Source: Clostridiales bacterium (GTDB lineage Bacteria; Bacillota; Clostridia; Oscillospirales; Oscillospiraceae). Taken from it: a DNA stretch of 10,093 nucleotides. Shown here piece by piece: positions 5,457-10,093 of this stretch. How positions within the stretch are numbered: position 1 is the stretch's first letter; the number at the start of each line of letters is the position of its first letter. The notes beneath the pieces are model-generated. The model was not told the origin of the DNA and did not search any database. It saw nothing but the letters and a program-made list of their open reading frames with translations. The translations under genes and the position numbers were made by a program. Where the stretch lies: contig VSNB01000108.1 in NCBI GenBank assembly GCA_009774055.1, positions 1 to 10,093 of the forward strand, read 5' to 3'.

Positions 5457-5477
5457 CTGCGCCGCGCAGCGGCGCAG
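5457..5477 (+). promoter_or_regulatory. Hairpin just before the rpsR ribosome binding site
   Basis: CTGCGCCGC (5457-5465) and GCGGCGCAG (5469-5477) make a perfect 9-bp stem with a GCA loop, ending 9 nt before the AAAGGAGG of rpsR. A smaller hairpin, GCCCC-GTCA-GGGGC (5416-5429), lies upstream of it. It may shape S18 translation or mark an mRNA processing point. The role is unknown. Confidence 0.4.
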
Positions 5478-5504
5478 CTATCCTAAAAAGGAGGAATATA
5501 CACC

Positions 5505-5759
5505 ATGCCTATGGATCGTGAAAACCGGCCTGCCCGCCCCGGCGCTCCCCGGAAGCGGAGAAAGGTCTGCCAGTTCTGCGTGGACAAGTGCGAGCACATC
5601 GACTACAAGGACGCCGCCAAGCTGCGCCGCTTCATCTCCGAGCGCTCCAAGATCCTGCCCCGTCGGACCACCGGCACCTGCGCCATGCATCAGCGCCAGC
5701 TGACCGAGGCCATCAAGCGCGCCCGTCAGATCGCCCTGCTGCCCTACGTGACCGAGTAA
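5505..5759 (+). CDS. rpsR: Small ribosomal subunit protein bS18 (zinc-type)
   Basis: S18 pairs with S6 on the 30S platform. The 84-residue product contains KRRKVCQFCVDKCEHIDYKD, LRRFISERSKILPRR, TGTCAMHQR and the C-terminal AIKRARQIALLPYVTE. The CxxC at residues 22 and 25 and the later CxxH (59 and 62) are typical of the zinc-binding form of S18. ATG at 5505 was chosen because AAAGGAGG (5487-5494) lies 10 nt upstream; an alternative ATG at 5511 is less well placed. It is the last gene of the operon, separated from ssb by the fold-back element and followed by a strong terminator. Whether it is still co-transcribed with rpsF-ssb or has its own promoter cannot be settled from the sequence; I see no convincing sigma-A promoter just upstream. 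Confidence 0.96.
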   Translation: MPMDRENRPARPGAPRKRRKVCQFCVDKCEHIDYKDAAKLRRFISERSKILPRRTTGTCAMHQRQLTEAIKRARQIALLPYVTE

Positions 5760-5784
5760 GCGAATATTTTTGCTGTGAACGTAA

Positions 5785-5836
5785 AAGAGGAAGGACCGGC
5801 CCTCGCCAGTCCTTCCTCTTGTTTTTTTCTTTTTTA
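5785..5836 (+). terminator. Rho-independent terminator of the rpsF-ssb-rpsR operon
   Basis: AAGAGGAAGGAC (5785-5796) pairs perfectly with GTCCTTCCTCTT (5809-5820) across a 12-nt loop, followed by a G and a long T-rich run to 5835. On the minus strand the same stem is followed by a short U4 stretch, so it may also stop the converging pgsA-like/ybhB transcript. Confidence 0.92.
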
Positions 5837-5845
5837 CGGAAGATG

Positions 5846-5956
5846 TCACAGGTAGTTGACCGGGTACCGGATGCCGCTGTGCCGGGGATGGACGCTGCCC
5901 AGGAGCCGGTCCACGGTGACAGTGACGGCCGTTCCAATGACGCCGGCTCCAGACAT
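5846..5956 (-). pseudogene. Truncated N-terminus of a clostridial inorganic-pyrophosphatase-like protein
   Basis: A 36-codon ORF starts at ATG 5956-5954, overlapping the TGA of the upstream ybhB-like gene by one base (TGATG), so it is translationally coupled. It encodes IGTAVTVTVDRLLGSVHPRH followed by IRYPVNY and then Leu-stop. This resembles the first 30 or so residues of the small clostridial inorganic pyrophosphatases of about 120 residues (pattern VxVDRPLGSxHPxH..YPVNYGY), breaking off exactly where Gly-Tyr and the rest should follow. Downstream only the rpsR terminator is found, so the catalytic remainder is missing. I judge it a decayed remnant. A functional microprotein is possible but unsupported. 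The family call rests on remembered motifs, not a search. Confidence 0.6.
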
Positions 5957-6423
5957 CACTCAAAGGCTCCCTCAATACAGCCTACCTGCAGGATATGGTC
6001 CTCCGCCGCCCGCAGGAACGCTTTTTTTCTGGCCCGGGGACTCAGCTCCAGCCGGCAGTCCAGGGCGTACACGGTAAAGCGGTACCAATGGGTCTTTCTT
6101 CTGGGGGGCTTGGGCCCCGCGTAGCGGTGACGCCCATAGGCCACGCCCTGCTTGGCGTTCCCCAGGGAGGGGACGCTCTTTCCGGCGGGAATCCCGGCCT
6201 TGATGCGCTCCCCGGCGGGAATGTTCCAGATGACCCAATGGGTGAAGTCACGGATCGGATGGTTCAGGTCCTCCAGGGTAATGGCCAGCGTCTTGGCCTG
6301 CGGAGACAGGTTCCAGATCAGAAACTCCGGCGACATGTCCTGCCCCCGGCCGGTGTGGCCGATGGGAATGACGCCGCCGTCGTCGATTCCGACGCAGTCA
6401 AAATCTAAAGTTTGTGCCTCCAT
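5956..6423 (-). CDS. YbhB/YbcL family Raf-kinase-inhibitor-like protein (PEBP fold)
   Basis: This is a 155-residue cytosolic protein of the phosphatidylethanolamine-binding-protein superfamily; the bacterial members have no settled biochemical role. Visible family signatures are GRGQDMSPEFLIWNLSP (about 25-41), ITLEDLNHPIRDFTHWVIWN (about 48-67), a G-x-x-YGRHRYAGPKPP anion-binding-site segment (about 93-107), and THWYRFTVYALD (111-122). Length matches the family. ATG at 6423 is preceded by GGGGAGGATAT, a good ribosome binding site. It lies 13 nt downstream of the phosphatidyltransferase gene and shares its promoter; the pyrophosphatase-like stub follows with a 1-nt overlap. Cotranscription with a phospholipid-synthesis gene suggests, but does not show, a membrane-lipid connection. 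Confidence 0.9.
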   Translation of the reverse strand: MEAQTLDFDCVGIDDGGVIPIGHTGRGQDMSPEFLIWNLSPQAKTLAITLEDLNHPIRDFTHWVIWNIPAGERIKAGIPAGKSVPSLGNAKQGVAYGRHRYAGPKPPRRKTHWYRFTVYALDCRLELSPRARKKAFLRAAEDHILQVGCIEGAFE

Positions 6424-6436
6424 ATATCCTCCCCGG

Positions 6437-7003
6437 CTATTGCCGTCCGGTCTTGATCCGCTGCAGGTTGGCCGCGGTATACAGCGACAGGCTCAGCAGC
6501 ATACTGGCTACGCCGGCCGCTGTCAGTGCATAGGAAACCGCTGGCGGGATGCCGTACCAGACGATATGGATAAAAATCGTAGCGTAGAGCACGCAGGTCG
6601 CCAGCTTCCCATGCCACTCGGCGCTGTACGCCGCCCCCGTCCGCCGGATCACCAAAAGGCCCATGAAGGCCATAATCGTCTCCTTGGCCACCAGTACCCC
6701 CAGCAGCCACCACATGGCGCCAAATCGGGTCAGCAGGCACCCCAGGGCCGCCGTCTGGGTCAGTTTGTCTGCAATGGGGTCCAGCGCCTTGCCCAGATTG
6801 CTGACCATATGGAACCGCCGGGCGATGAAGCCGTCGACGATATCGGTGAGGCCGGAGAGTGTCAGGGTCCAGGCCGCCAGAGGGTAGTCCGCCTTCCAGC
6901 AGTACAGCCATACGATCACTGGCACAAGCAGGATCCGGAAGGCGCTGAGCAGATTGGGAATGGTAAGGATTCGGTTGGTTCTGTCTCTGGCTTCCTCCGC
7001 CAT
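6437..7003 (-). CDS. CDP-alcohol phosphatidyltransferase family protein (PgsA-like)
   Basis: This integral membrane enzyme of phospholipid synthesis transfers a phosphatidyl group from CDP-diacylglycerol to an alcohol, most likely glycerol-3-phosphate or a phosphatidylglycerol-type acceptor. The catalytic signature D-x2-D-G-x2-A-R-x8-G-x3-D-x3-D is intact: D54, D57, G58, A61, R62, G71, D75 and D79 (DIVDGFIARRF...GKALDPIADK). Several hydrophobic segments span the rest, and the 188-residue length fits the PgsA/CLS group. The substrate cannot be assigned from the motif, so no symbol is given. ATG at 7003 has CGGAGG about 10 nt upstream. It is the first gene of a minus-strand unit with the ybhB-like gene and the pyrophosphatase-like stub. 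Confidence 0.9.
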   Translation of the reverse strand: MAEEARDRTNRILTIPNLLSAFRILLVPVIVWLYCWKADYPLAAWTLTLSGLTDIVDGFIARRFHMVSNLGKALDPIADKLTQTAALGCLLTRFGAMWWLLGVLVAKETIMAFMGLLVIRRTGAAYSAEWHGKLATCVLYATIFIHIVWYGIPPAVSYALTAAGVASMLLSLSLYTAANLQRIKTGRQ

Positions 7004-7048
7004 GGGTTCTCGCCTCCGATTGCTTTCCGCAGATTAGGTTCGCCACAT

Positions 7049-7077
7049 ACTATAGCGAAATCGAAGCAGTCCGTCAA
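7049..7077 (-). promoter_or_regulatory. Sigma-A promoter of the phosphatidyltransferase-ybhB unit
   Basis: On the minus strand TTGACG (7077-7072) and TATAGT (7054-7049) are 17 nt apart, about 45 nt upstream of the ATG at 7003. The bases from 7080 to about 7194 contain no gene I can support. Confidence 0.8.
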
Positions 7078-7194
7078 GGGCGGCGGGCGAAGTTTAATGA
7101 AATTCCAAGAAAATTGTAAAAACAGCGGCGGCATGCCCCTAAAATCCGCGCTCTTTCCCCGAGGGACGCGCCGGCGGGCGGCGGCGCGGAATCC

Positions 7195-7223
7195 AAACAA
7201 AAAGACACGCCAAAGCGTGTCTT
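7195..7223 (-). terminator. Rho-independent terminator of tRNA-Thr
   Basis: On the minus strand AAGACACGC (7223-7215) and GCGTGTCTT (7210-7202) form a perfect 9-bp stem with a TTTG loop, running into a U-rich tract at 7203-7195. It begins 6 nt after the encoded CCA of the tRNA. Confidence 0.88.
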
Positions 7224-7229
7224 CTTGTT

Positions 7230-7304
7230 TGGAGCTGATGGTGGGAATCGAACCCACAACCTTCTCATTACGAGTGAGATGCTCTACCATTGAGCCACAT
7301 CAGC
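7230..7304 (-). tRNA. tRNA-Thr (anticodon CGT)
   Basis: The minus strand gives a full cloverleaf. The acceptor stem GCTGATG/CATCAGC uses 7304-7298 and 7240-7234. The D-arm has GGCTCAATGGTAGAGC. The anticodon stem TCTCA/TGAGA holds the loop CTCGTAA, so the anticodon is CGT, which reads ACG (Thr). The T-arm has GTGGGTTCGATTCCCAC. The discriminator is T (7233) and CCA is encoded (7232-7230). The tRNA has its own promoter upstream and terminator downstream, so it is a single-gene transcript. Confidence 0.97.
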
Positions 7305-7339
7305 AGATCCGGGGCCGTCCGCCGTGCTGCAGCAGAGTT

Positions 7340-7368
7340 AGGATACCACATGTTTCGGCTCCCGTCAA
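7340..7368 (-). promoter_or_regulatory. Sigma-A promoter of tRNA-Thr
   Basis: On the minus strand TTGACG (7368-7363) and TATCCT (7345-7340) lie 17 nt apart, about 36 nt upstream of the mature tRNA 5' end. Confidence 0.75.
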
Positions 7369-7377
7369 GAGGCGGAT

Positions 7378-7414
7378 GGGCGGAGAGAGAAAATTTTTCT
7401 CTCCGCCCGTTTTT
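7378..7414 (+). terminator. Strong hairpin with a U5 tail on the plus strand
   Basis: GGGCGGAGAGA (7378-7388) pairs with TCTCTCCGCCC (7398-7408), extended inward by a wobble and two A-T pairs; a G and five T (7410-7414) follow. It is a textbook plus-strand terminator, yet no plus-strand gene lies between rpsR (ending 5759) and here. On the minus strand, the direction of mnmA, no U-run follows the stem, though it could still act as the 3' end of the mnmA transcript. Confidence 0.7.
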
Positions 7415-7473
7415 CACGCAAATTTTTCCCCTCCGGCGCATATACTGGGAAAATCTGCAAAGGAGGCACAGCG

Positions 7474-7548
7474 ATGGAACCTGAGTTTTCCCACGGCGAC
7501 GTGGACGACCTCATCTACCAGGAGGAGTGGACTGCCAGCGAACGCTGA
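7474..7548 (+). CDS. Possible 24-residue acidic microprotein
   Basis: ATG at 7474 is preceded by a full AAAGGAGG (7459-7466) at the ideal 7-nt spacing, and the frame ends TGA at 7546-7548, 5 nt from the convergent mnmA stop. The peptide is soluble and acidic (MEPEFSHGDVDD at its start, IYQEEWTASER at its end) with no membrane segment or signal peptide. CATATACT at 7439-7446, just upstream, resembles a -10 box and is close to the mother-cell sigma-E pattern, but no good -35 box is seen. I do not recognise a family. The strong ribosome binding site is the main support; a chance ORF remains possible. Confidence 0.45.
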   Translation: MEPEFSHGDVDDLIYQEEWTASER

Positions 7549-7553
7549 ACAGG

Positions 7554-8636
7554 TCATCCCTCCGCTCCGGTGATGATTCCCCCGCCCACCACCGCCTCTC
7601 CCTGGTAGCACACCAGGGACTGTCCCGCCGTCACGGCCCGCTGGGGGCTGTCGAAGGCCACGCGCACCATACCGTCCGCCTCCGGGTACAGGATACCCGA
7701 GGCTTCGGTCTGGCTGTAGCGGGTTTTCGCGGTGACGGGCAGCGGCCCGGCCTGCGCCGGCAGGGAAACCCACTGGAACGCCTCCGCGTACACGACCCGG
7801 CTCCAGAGCCGGTCCCCGCCGCCCAGGACTACCTGGTTGCGGGACGCGTCCTTTCGCAGTACATACAGCGGCCGGTCCGCGCTGACTCCCAGACCCCGCC
7901 GCTGGCCCGTAGTATAGCAGGGCAGGCCCCTGTGCCGCCCCAATACCCGGCCCGCCTCGTCCACAAAATCGCCGGGGACAAGCTCCGTCCCGCCGTACCG
8001 CTGCAAAAAGCCGATATAGTCCCCGTCGGGAACGAAGCAGATGTCCTGGCTGTCCGGCCTGCCGGCGCTGGCGAAACCCGCGGAGGCCGCCATGGCGCGG
8101 ATGGCGGGCTTGTCATAGGCCCCCACCGGCAGCAGCAGGCGGCACAGGAGCCGCTGGGAGAGGGGGTAGAGGAAATAGCTCTGGTCCTTCCGCCGGTCCG
8201 CGCCCCGCAGCAGCCGCCAGCGGTTCCCCTGCCGGTCTGCCCTGGCGTAGTGTCCGGTGGCGATGTAAGGGATGTCCAGCTCGTCCGCGCGGCGGGCCAG
8301 GGCCTCGAACTTGACGGCCCGGTTGCATTGGACGCAGGGGTTGGGCGTCCGCCCCGACTGGTAGGCGGCAACGAATTCGTCCATGACCTGGCGGCGGAAC
8401 TGGCCGCTGAAATTGAACGTGTAGTGGTCCATTCCCAGCTTCCGGCACGCCTCCCGGGCGTCCTCCACCGCCTCCAGGGAGCAGCAGGTCCCCTCCGCGG
8501 ACTCGCCGATGTCCTCGTTGTCATACAGCCGCAGGGTACAGCCCACCGGCTCGTACCCCGCCTCCCGCAGCAGCAGGGCGGCGGCGGCGCTGTCCACGCC
8601 GCCGCTCATGCCCACCAATACCTTTTTATGTTCCAT
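7554..8636 (-). CDS. mnmA: tRNA-specific 2-thiouridylase MnmA
   Basis: MnmA uses ATP and a persulfide sulfur to convert U34 of tRNA-Lys, -Glu and -Gln to 2-thiouridine. The 360-residue product shows the PP-loop VLVGMSGGVDSAAAALLL (residues 6-23), NPCVQCNRAVKF with the catalytic Cys at about 104, ATGHYAR (126-132), KDQSYFLY (150-157) and PDSQDICFV with the second active Cys at about 200. The C-terminal beta-barrel domains follow. Length is normal. ATG at 8636 has GGAGG close upstream, about 5 nt away. It starts 14 nt after the stop of the upstream kinase-like gene and almost certainly shares its transcript. An extra CC pair near residues 51-52 and NPCVQC instead of E. coli NPDVLC are common variants, not defects. 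Confidence 0.96.
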   Translation of the reverse strand: MEHKKVLVGMSGGVDSAAAALLLREAGYEPVGCTLRLYDNEDIGESAEGTCCSLEAVEDAREACRKLGMDHYTFNFSGQFRRQVMDEFVAAYQSGRTPNPCVQCNRAVKFEALARRADELDIPYIATGHYARADRQGNRWRLLRGADRRKDQSYFLYPLSQRLLCRLLLPVGAYDKPAIRAMAASAGFASAGRPDSQDICFVPDGDYIGFLQRYGGTELVPGDFVDEAGRVLGRHRGLPCYTTGQRRGLGVSADRPLYVLRKDASRNQVVLGGGDRLWSRVVYAEAFQWVSLPAQAGPLPVTAKTRYSQTEASGILYPEADGMVRVAFDSPQRAVTAGQSLVCYQGEAVVGGGIITGAEG

Positions 8637-8650
8637 CAGTGCCTCCGTCC

Positions 8651-9478
8651 TCAGTCCAGGTACTTCTGGGTAAACGCCTGCCTGGGCAGTGCGTCGGCCA
8701 GCTCCACCAGGGTCTGGTTGAACCCGCCGGTCAGGTCCATCACCATCCCGCTTTTCAGCCGCTGGGGGGCCCGCCGGTTGGGCAGGGACACGGTGACCGC
8801 CGTTCCCCGCCCCTCCTGGGAGGTCAGGACCAGGCTTCCCCCGTGCTCCCGGGCGATCCGCCGGCAGATGGGCAGGCCCAGGCCCAGCCCGTGGGGCGGC
8901 GGGTCCAGCCGGCTTGTCTGATGGCAGCGGTCGAACACCGTGTCCAGCCGGTGGGCGGGGATGCCCCTGCCGGTGTCGGAGAGGGTCAGATAGACGCTCT
9001 CCGGCTCCGTCCGGAGCTCCAGGGTTACCCGCTTCTCCCCGTCCCCCATGAATTTAAAGGCATTGGACAGCAGGTTCAGCAGCAGCCGCTGGACCCTGCC
9101 GCTGTCCATGGCGATGATCTGGCTGGCCTTGGCGCTGTGGAACTCCAGGCGGATGCCCAGCAGCTCGGCGGGGACCGCCGCCTGCTCCATGACGGTCCGG
9201 CAGACACCCACGATGTCGTCGTTGTCCATCCCCTGGCCCTCGGGCCGCTCGGGCTCGGAGGCGTCGGAGAGGTTGTTGGTCAGGCGGAGGATGCGGTAAT
9301 AGCTCTGGCACAGCGCCGCCGCGTCCCGGTCCACGCTCTCCCGCTGGTCCCGCAGGTCCGGGGGGGCCAGCCGGGTGAGGGCGTTATGGATGTTTCCCAG
9401 AGAGAGGCGCAGCTGGCTGGACACCTGCTGGAGCACCTCACTGAGCGGCTCGTCCTGATGAAAAAGCTCTTCTGACAT
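8651..9478 (-). CDS. Soluble histidine-kinase-like ATPase lacking the phospho-acceptor His
   Basis: This 275-residue protein has a dimerisation-helix region (about 12-75), a HATPase_c domain (about 115-237) and a 38-residue tail ending FTQKYLD. The ATPase boxes are intact: N-box LLLNLLSNAFKFM, G1 LSDTGRGIP and G2 HGLGLGLPICRRIA. In the HisKA-like helix, VSSQLRLSLGNI aligns with the usual [VI]SHELRTPLxxI, but Ser21 replaces the phospho-acceptor His. There is no membrane segment, sensor domain or adjacent response regulator. The protein may bind ATP and act as a phosphatase, scaffold or Ser-kinase-type regulator, or use another His (H31 is nearby). ATG at 9478 has GGGAGG upstream (9490-9485). 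It is the first gene of the unit with mnmA. Confidence 0.85.
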   Translation of the reverse strand: MSEELFHQDEPLSEVLQQVSSQLRLSLGNIHNALTRLAPPDLRDQRESVDRDAAALCQSYYRILRLTNNLSDASEPERPEGQGMDNDDIVGVCRTVMEQAAVPAELLGIRLEFHSAKASQIIAMDSGRVQRLLLNLLSNAFKFMGDGEKRVTLELRTEPESVYLTLSDTGRGIPAHRLDTVFDRCHQTSRLDPPPHGLGLGLPICRRIAREHGGSLVLTSQEGRGTAVTVSLPNRRAPQRLKSGMVMDLTGGFNQTLVELADALPRQAFTQKYLD

Positions 9479-9513
9479 AGGCTACCTCCCTGCTCGGCGC
9501 CGTTGATACGGCT

Positions 9514-9541
9514 AGTGTATGCGTATGGCGGAAAAATCAAA
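9514..9541 (-). promoter_or_regulatory. Candidate promoter of the kinase-like/mnmA unit
   Basis: On the minus strand, TTTGAT (9541-9536) and TACACT (9519-9514) are 16 nt apart, a weak sigma-A match. The overlapping CATACACT (9521-9514) matches the sigma-E -10 pattern CATACAMT exactly, and CATACACTA also fits the sigma-K -10 pattern. No clear -35 element decides which sigma factor is used. Confidence 0.4.
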
Positions 9542-9698
9542 CGGTAAATTTCCCCAAGGAGCGGACCGCAAAACTGCGGCACGGCAATTTTGCAAGAAAC
9601 ACAGGAGCATCATACCAAAATTTTGTCGAAATTACAAGAAAATTTTAACTCTGTCAAAAATTCCACAAAAAAACCTTTTCTTTTGAAAACCTCCGGTG

Positions 9699-9704
9699 TA
9701 TAAT
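9699..9704 (+). promoter_or_regulatory. Probable -10 box of the gap promoter
   Basis: A perfect TATAAT lies 66 nt upstream of the gap start codon, in an AT-rich stretch (9600-9770) that contrasts with the GC-rich surroundings. The bases 17 nt upstream (9676-9681) are T-rich but not a good TTGACA match, so an activator or another -35 element may be involved. The rest of 9541-9698 holds no gene I can support. Confidence 0.55.
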
Positions 9705-9770
9705 ATCCGAAGAATACCATATGATCTGTTTAATGGAAATTCCAACAAAATCTGAGAGGAGTTTTTTCTT

Positions 9771-10093
9771 ATGAGCATCAAAGTCGGTATCAATGGTTTT
9801 GGCCGCATCGGCCGCATGGTCTTCCGGGCCAGCGTCAATCACCCCGAGATCGAGATCGTTGGCATCAACGATCTGTGCCCCGCCGATTACCTGGCCTATA
9901 TGCTGAAGTATGATACCATGCATGGCCAGTTCGCCGGCACCGTGGAGTCCACCGAGAACTCCATCATCGTCAACGGCAAGTCCATTCCCATCTTTGCCGA
10001 GCGCAACCCCGCCGACATCCCCTGGGGCAAGCTGGAGGCTGAGTACGTGGTGGAGTCCACCGGCCTGTTCCTGACCCAGGAGAAGGCCCAGGC
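9771..10093 (+). CDS. gap: Glyceraldehyde-3-phosphate dehydrogenase, type I (3' partial)
   Basis: This is the glycolytic NAD-dependent GAPDH, which oxidises glyceraldehyde-3-phosphate to 1,3-bisphosphoglycerate. Only the first 107 codons are in the window. The Rossmann fold start GINGFGRIGRMVFRA (GxGxxG at residues 9-14) is intact, followed by EIVGINDL, the family block YMLKYDTMHGQF (43-54), and VVESTGLFL near the window end. The catalytic Cys region lies beyond the window. ATG at 9771 has AGAGGAG (9755-9761) 9 nt upstream and gives the usual N-terminus. It is divergent from the kinase-like gene, with a 292-bp AT-rich region between them. Confidence 0.96.
   Translation, partial: MSIKVGINGFGRIGRMVFRASVNHPEIEIVGINDLCPADYLAYMLKYDTMHGQFAGTVESTENSIIVNGKSIPIFAERNPADIPWGKLEAEYVVESTGLFLTQEKAQ

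Noticed and set aside
6405..7046. 213-codon minus-strand frame overlapping the phosphatidyltransferase gene
   Set aside because: It is a shifted-frame shadow; the intact CDP-alcohol transferase motif and ribosome binding site belong to the 6437-7003 frame.
7085..7195. Possible gene or regulatory RNA between the phosphatidyltransferase promoter and the tRNA terminator
   Set aside because: Only a short GC-rich inverted repeat (GCGCCG/CGGCGC) is present, with no U-run, ribosome binding site or conserved-looking frame.
6152..7573. 473-codon plus-strand frame from 6152 to 7573
   Set aside because: It runs opposite two clear minus-strand genes and straight through a tRNA gene on the other strand. 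The product is low-complexity with no recognisable domain.
7527..8921. 464-codon plus-strand frame opposite mnmA and the kinase-like gene
   Set aside because: It is antisense to two genes with clear catalytic motifs and has a low-complexity translation.
9541..9690. Terminators or an operator in the AT-rich region between the kinase-like gene and gap
   Set aside because: Short matches such as CCGCA-AAAC-TGCGG and AAAATTTT are too weak to support a site, and no CggR-like tandem operator could be recognised.

Overview
The window looks like the chromosome of a GC-rich, spore-forming member of the Clostridia, most likely Oscillospiraceae (the Flavonifractor/Lawsonibacter/Intestinimonas neighbourhood). 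The evidence is a sporulation gene (spoIIP), a Firmicutes-type ireB, an rpsF-ssb-rpsR ribosomal cluster, a SigV/RsiV-like ECF sigma/anti-sigma pair, strong AGGAGG-type ribosome binding sites, and sigma-A promoters with 16-17 bp spacers. The assignment is inferred from gene content; no 16S gene or other species marker is present.

Layout. Bases 1-770 hold the 3' part of a MocR/PdxR-type aminotransferase-domain protein. Bases 840-2051 are spoIIP. Bases 2089-3863 hold an ECF sigma factor behind a probable autoregulated ECF promoter, overlapped by an RsiV-like membrane anti-sigma whose frame runs on into the antisense of ireB. ireB (minus strand, 3597-3842) has a near-perfect sigma-A promoter that shows the real start is an internal GTG. 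The ribosomal operon rpsF-ssb-rpsR follows (4110-5759). It is split by a 600-bp gap, most of it a roughly 420-bp full-length imperfect palindrome, and ends in a strong terminator. On the minus strand comes a three-gene unit (7077 down to 5846): a CDP-alcohol phosphatidyltransferase, a YbhB/PEBP-family protein, and a translationally coupled 36-codon stub that resembles the N-terminus of a clostridial inorganic pyrophosphatase. Next are tRNA-Thr(CGT) with its own promoter and terminator, a 24-codon plus-strand ORF with an ideal ribosome binding site, and a minus-strand pair: a soluble histidine-kinase-like ATPase lacking the phospho-acceptor histidine, followed by mnmA. The window closes with the 5' end of a type I GAPDH gene on the plus strand.

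How the genes fit together. Most of the window is housekeeping: translation (rpsF, rpsR, tRNA-Thr, mnmA), replication and repair (ssb), phospholipid synthesis and glycolysis. Two envelope or developmental modules are added: spoIIP for engulfment, and the ECF/RsiV pair for envelope stress, possibly lysozyme. The least ordinary items are the fold-back element inside the ribosomal operon, the anti-sigma tail antisense to ireB, the pyrophosphatase stub, and the His-less kinase. No CRISPR array, transposase, integrase or recognisable defence system is present.
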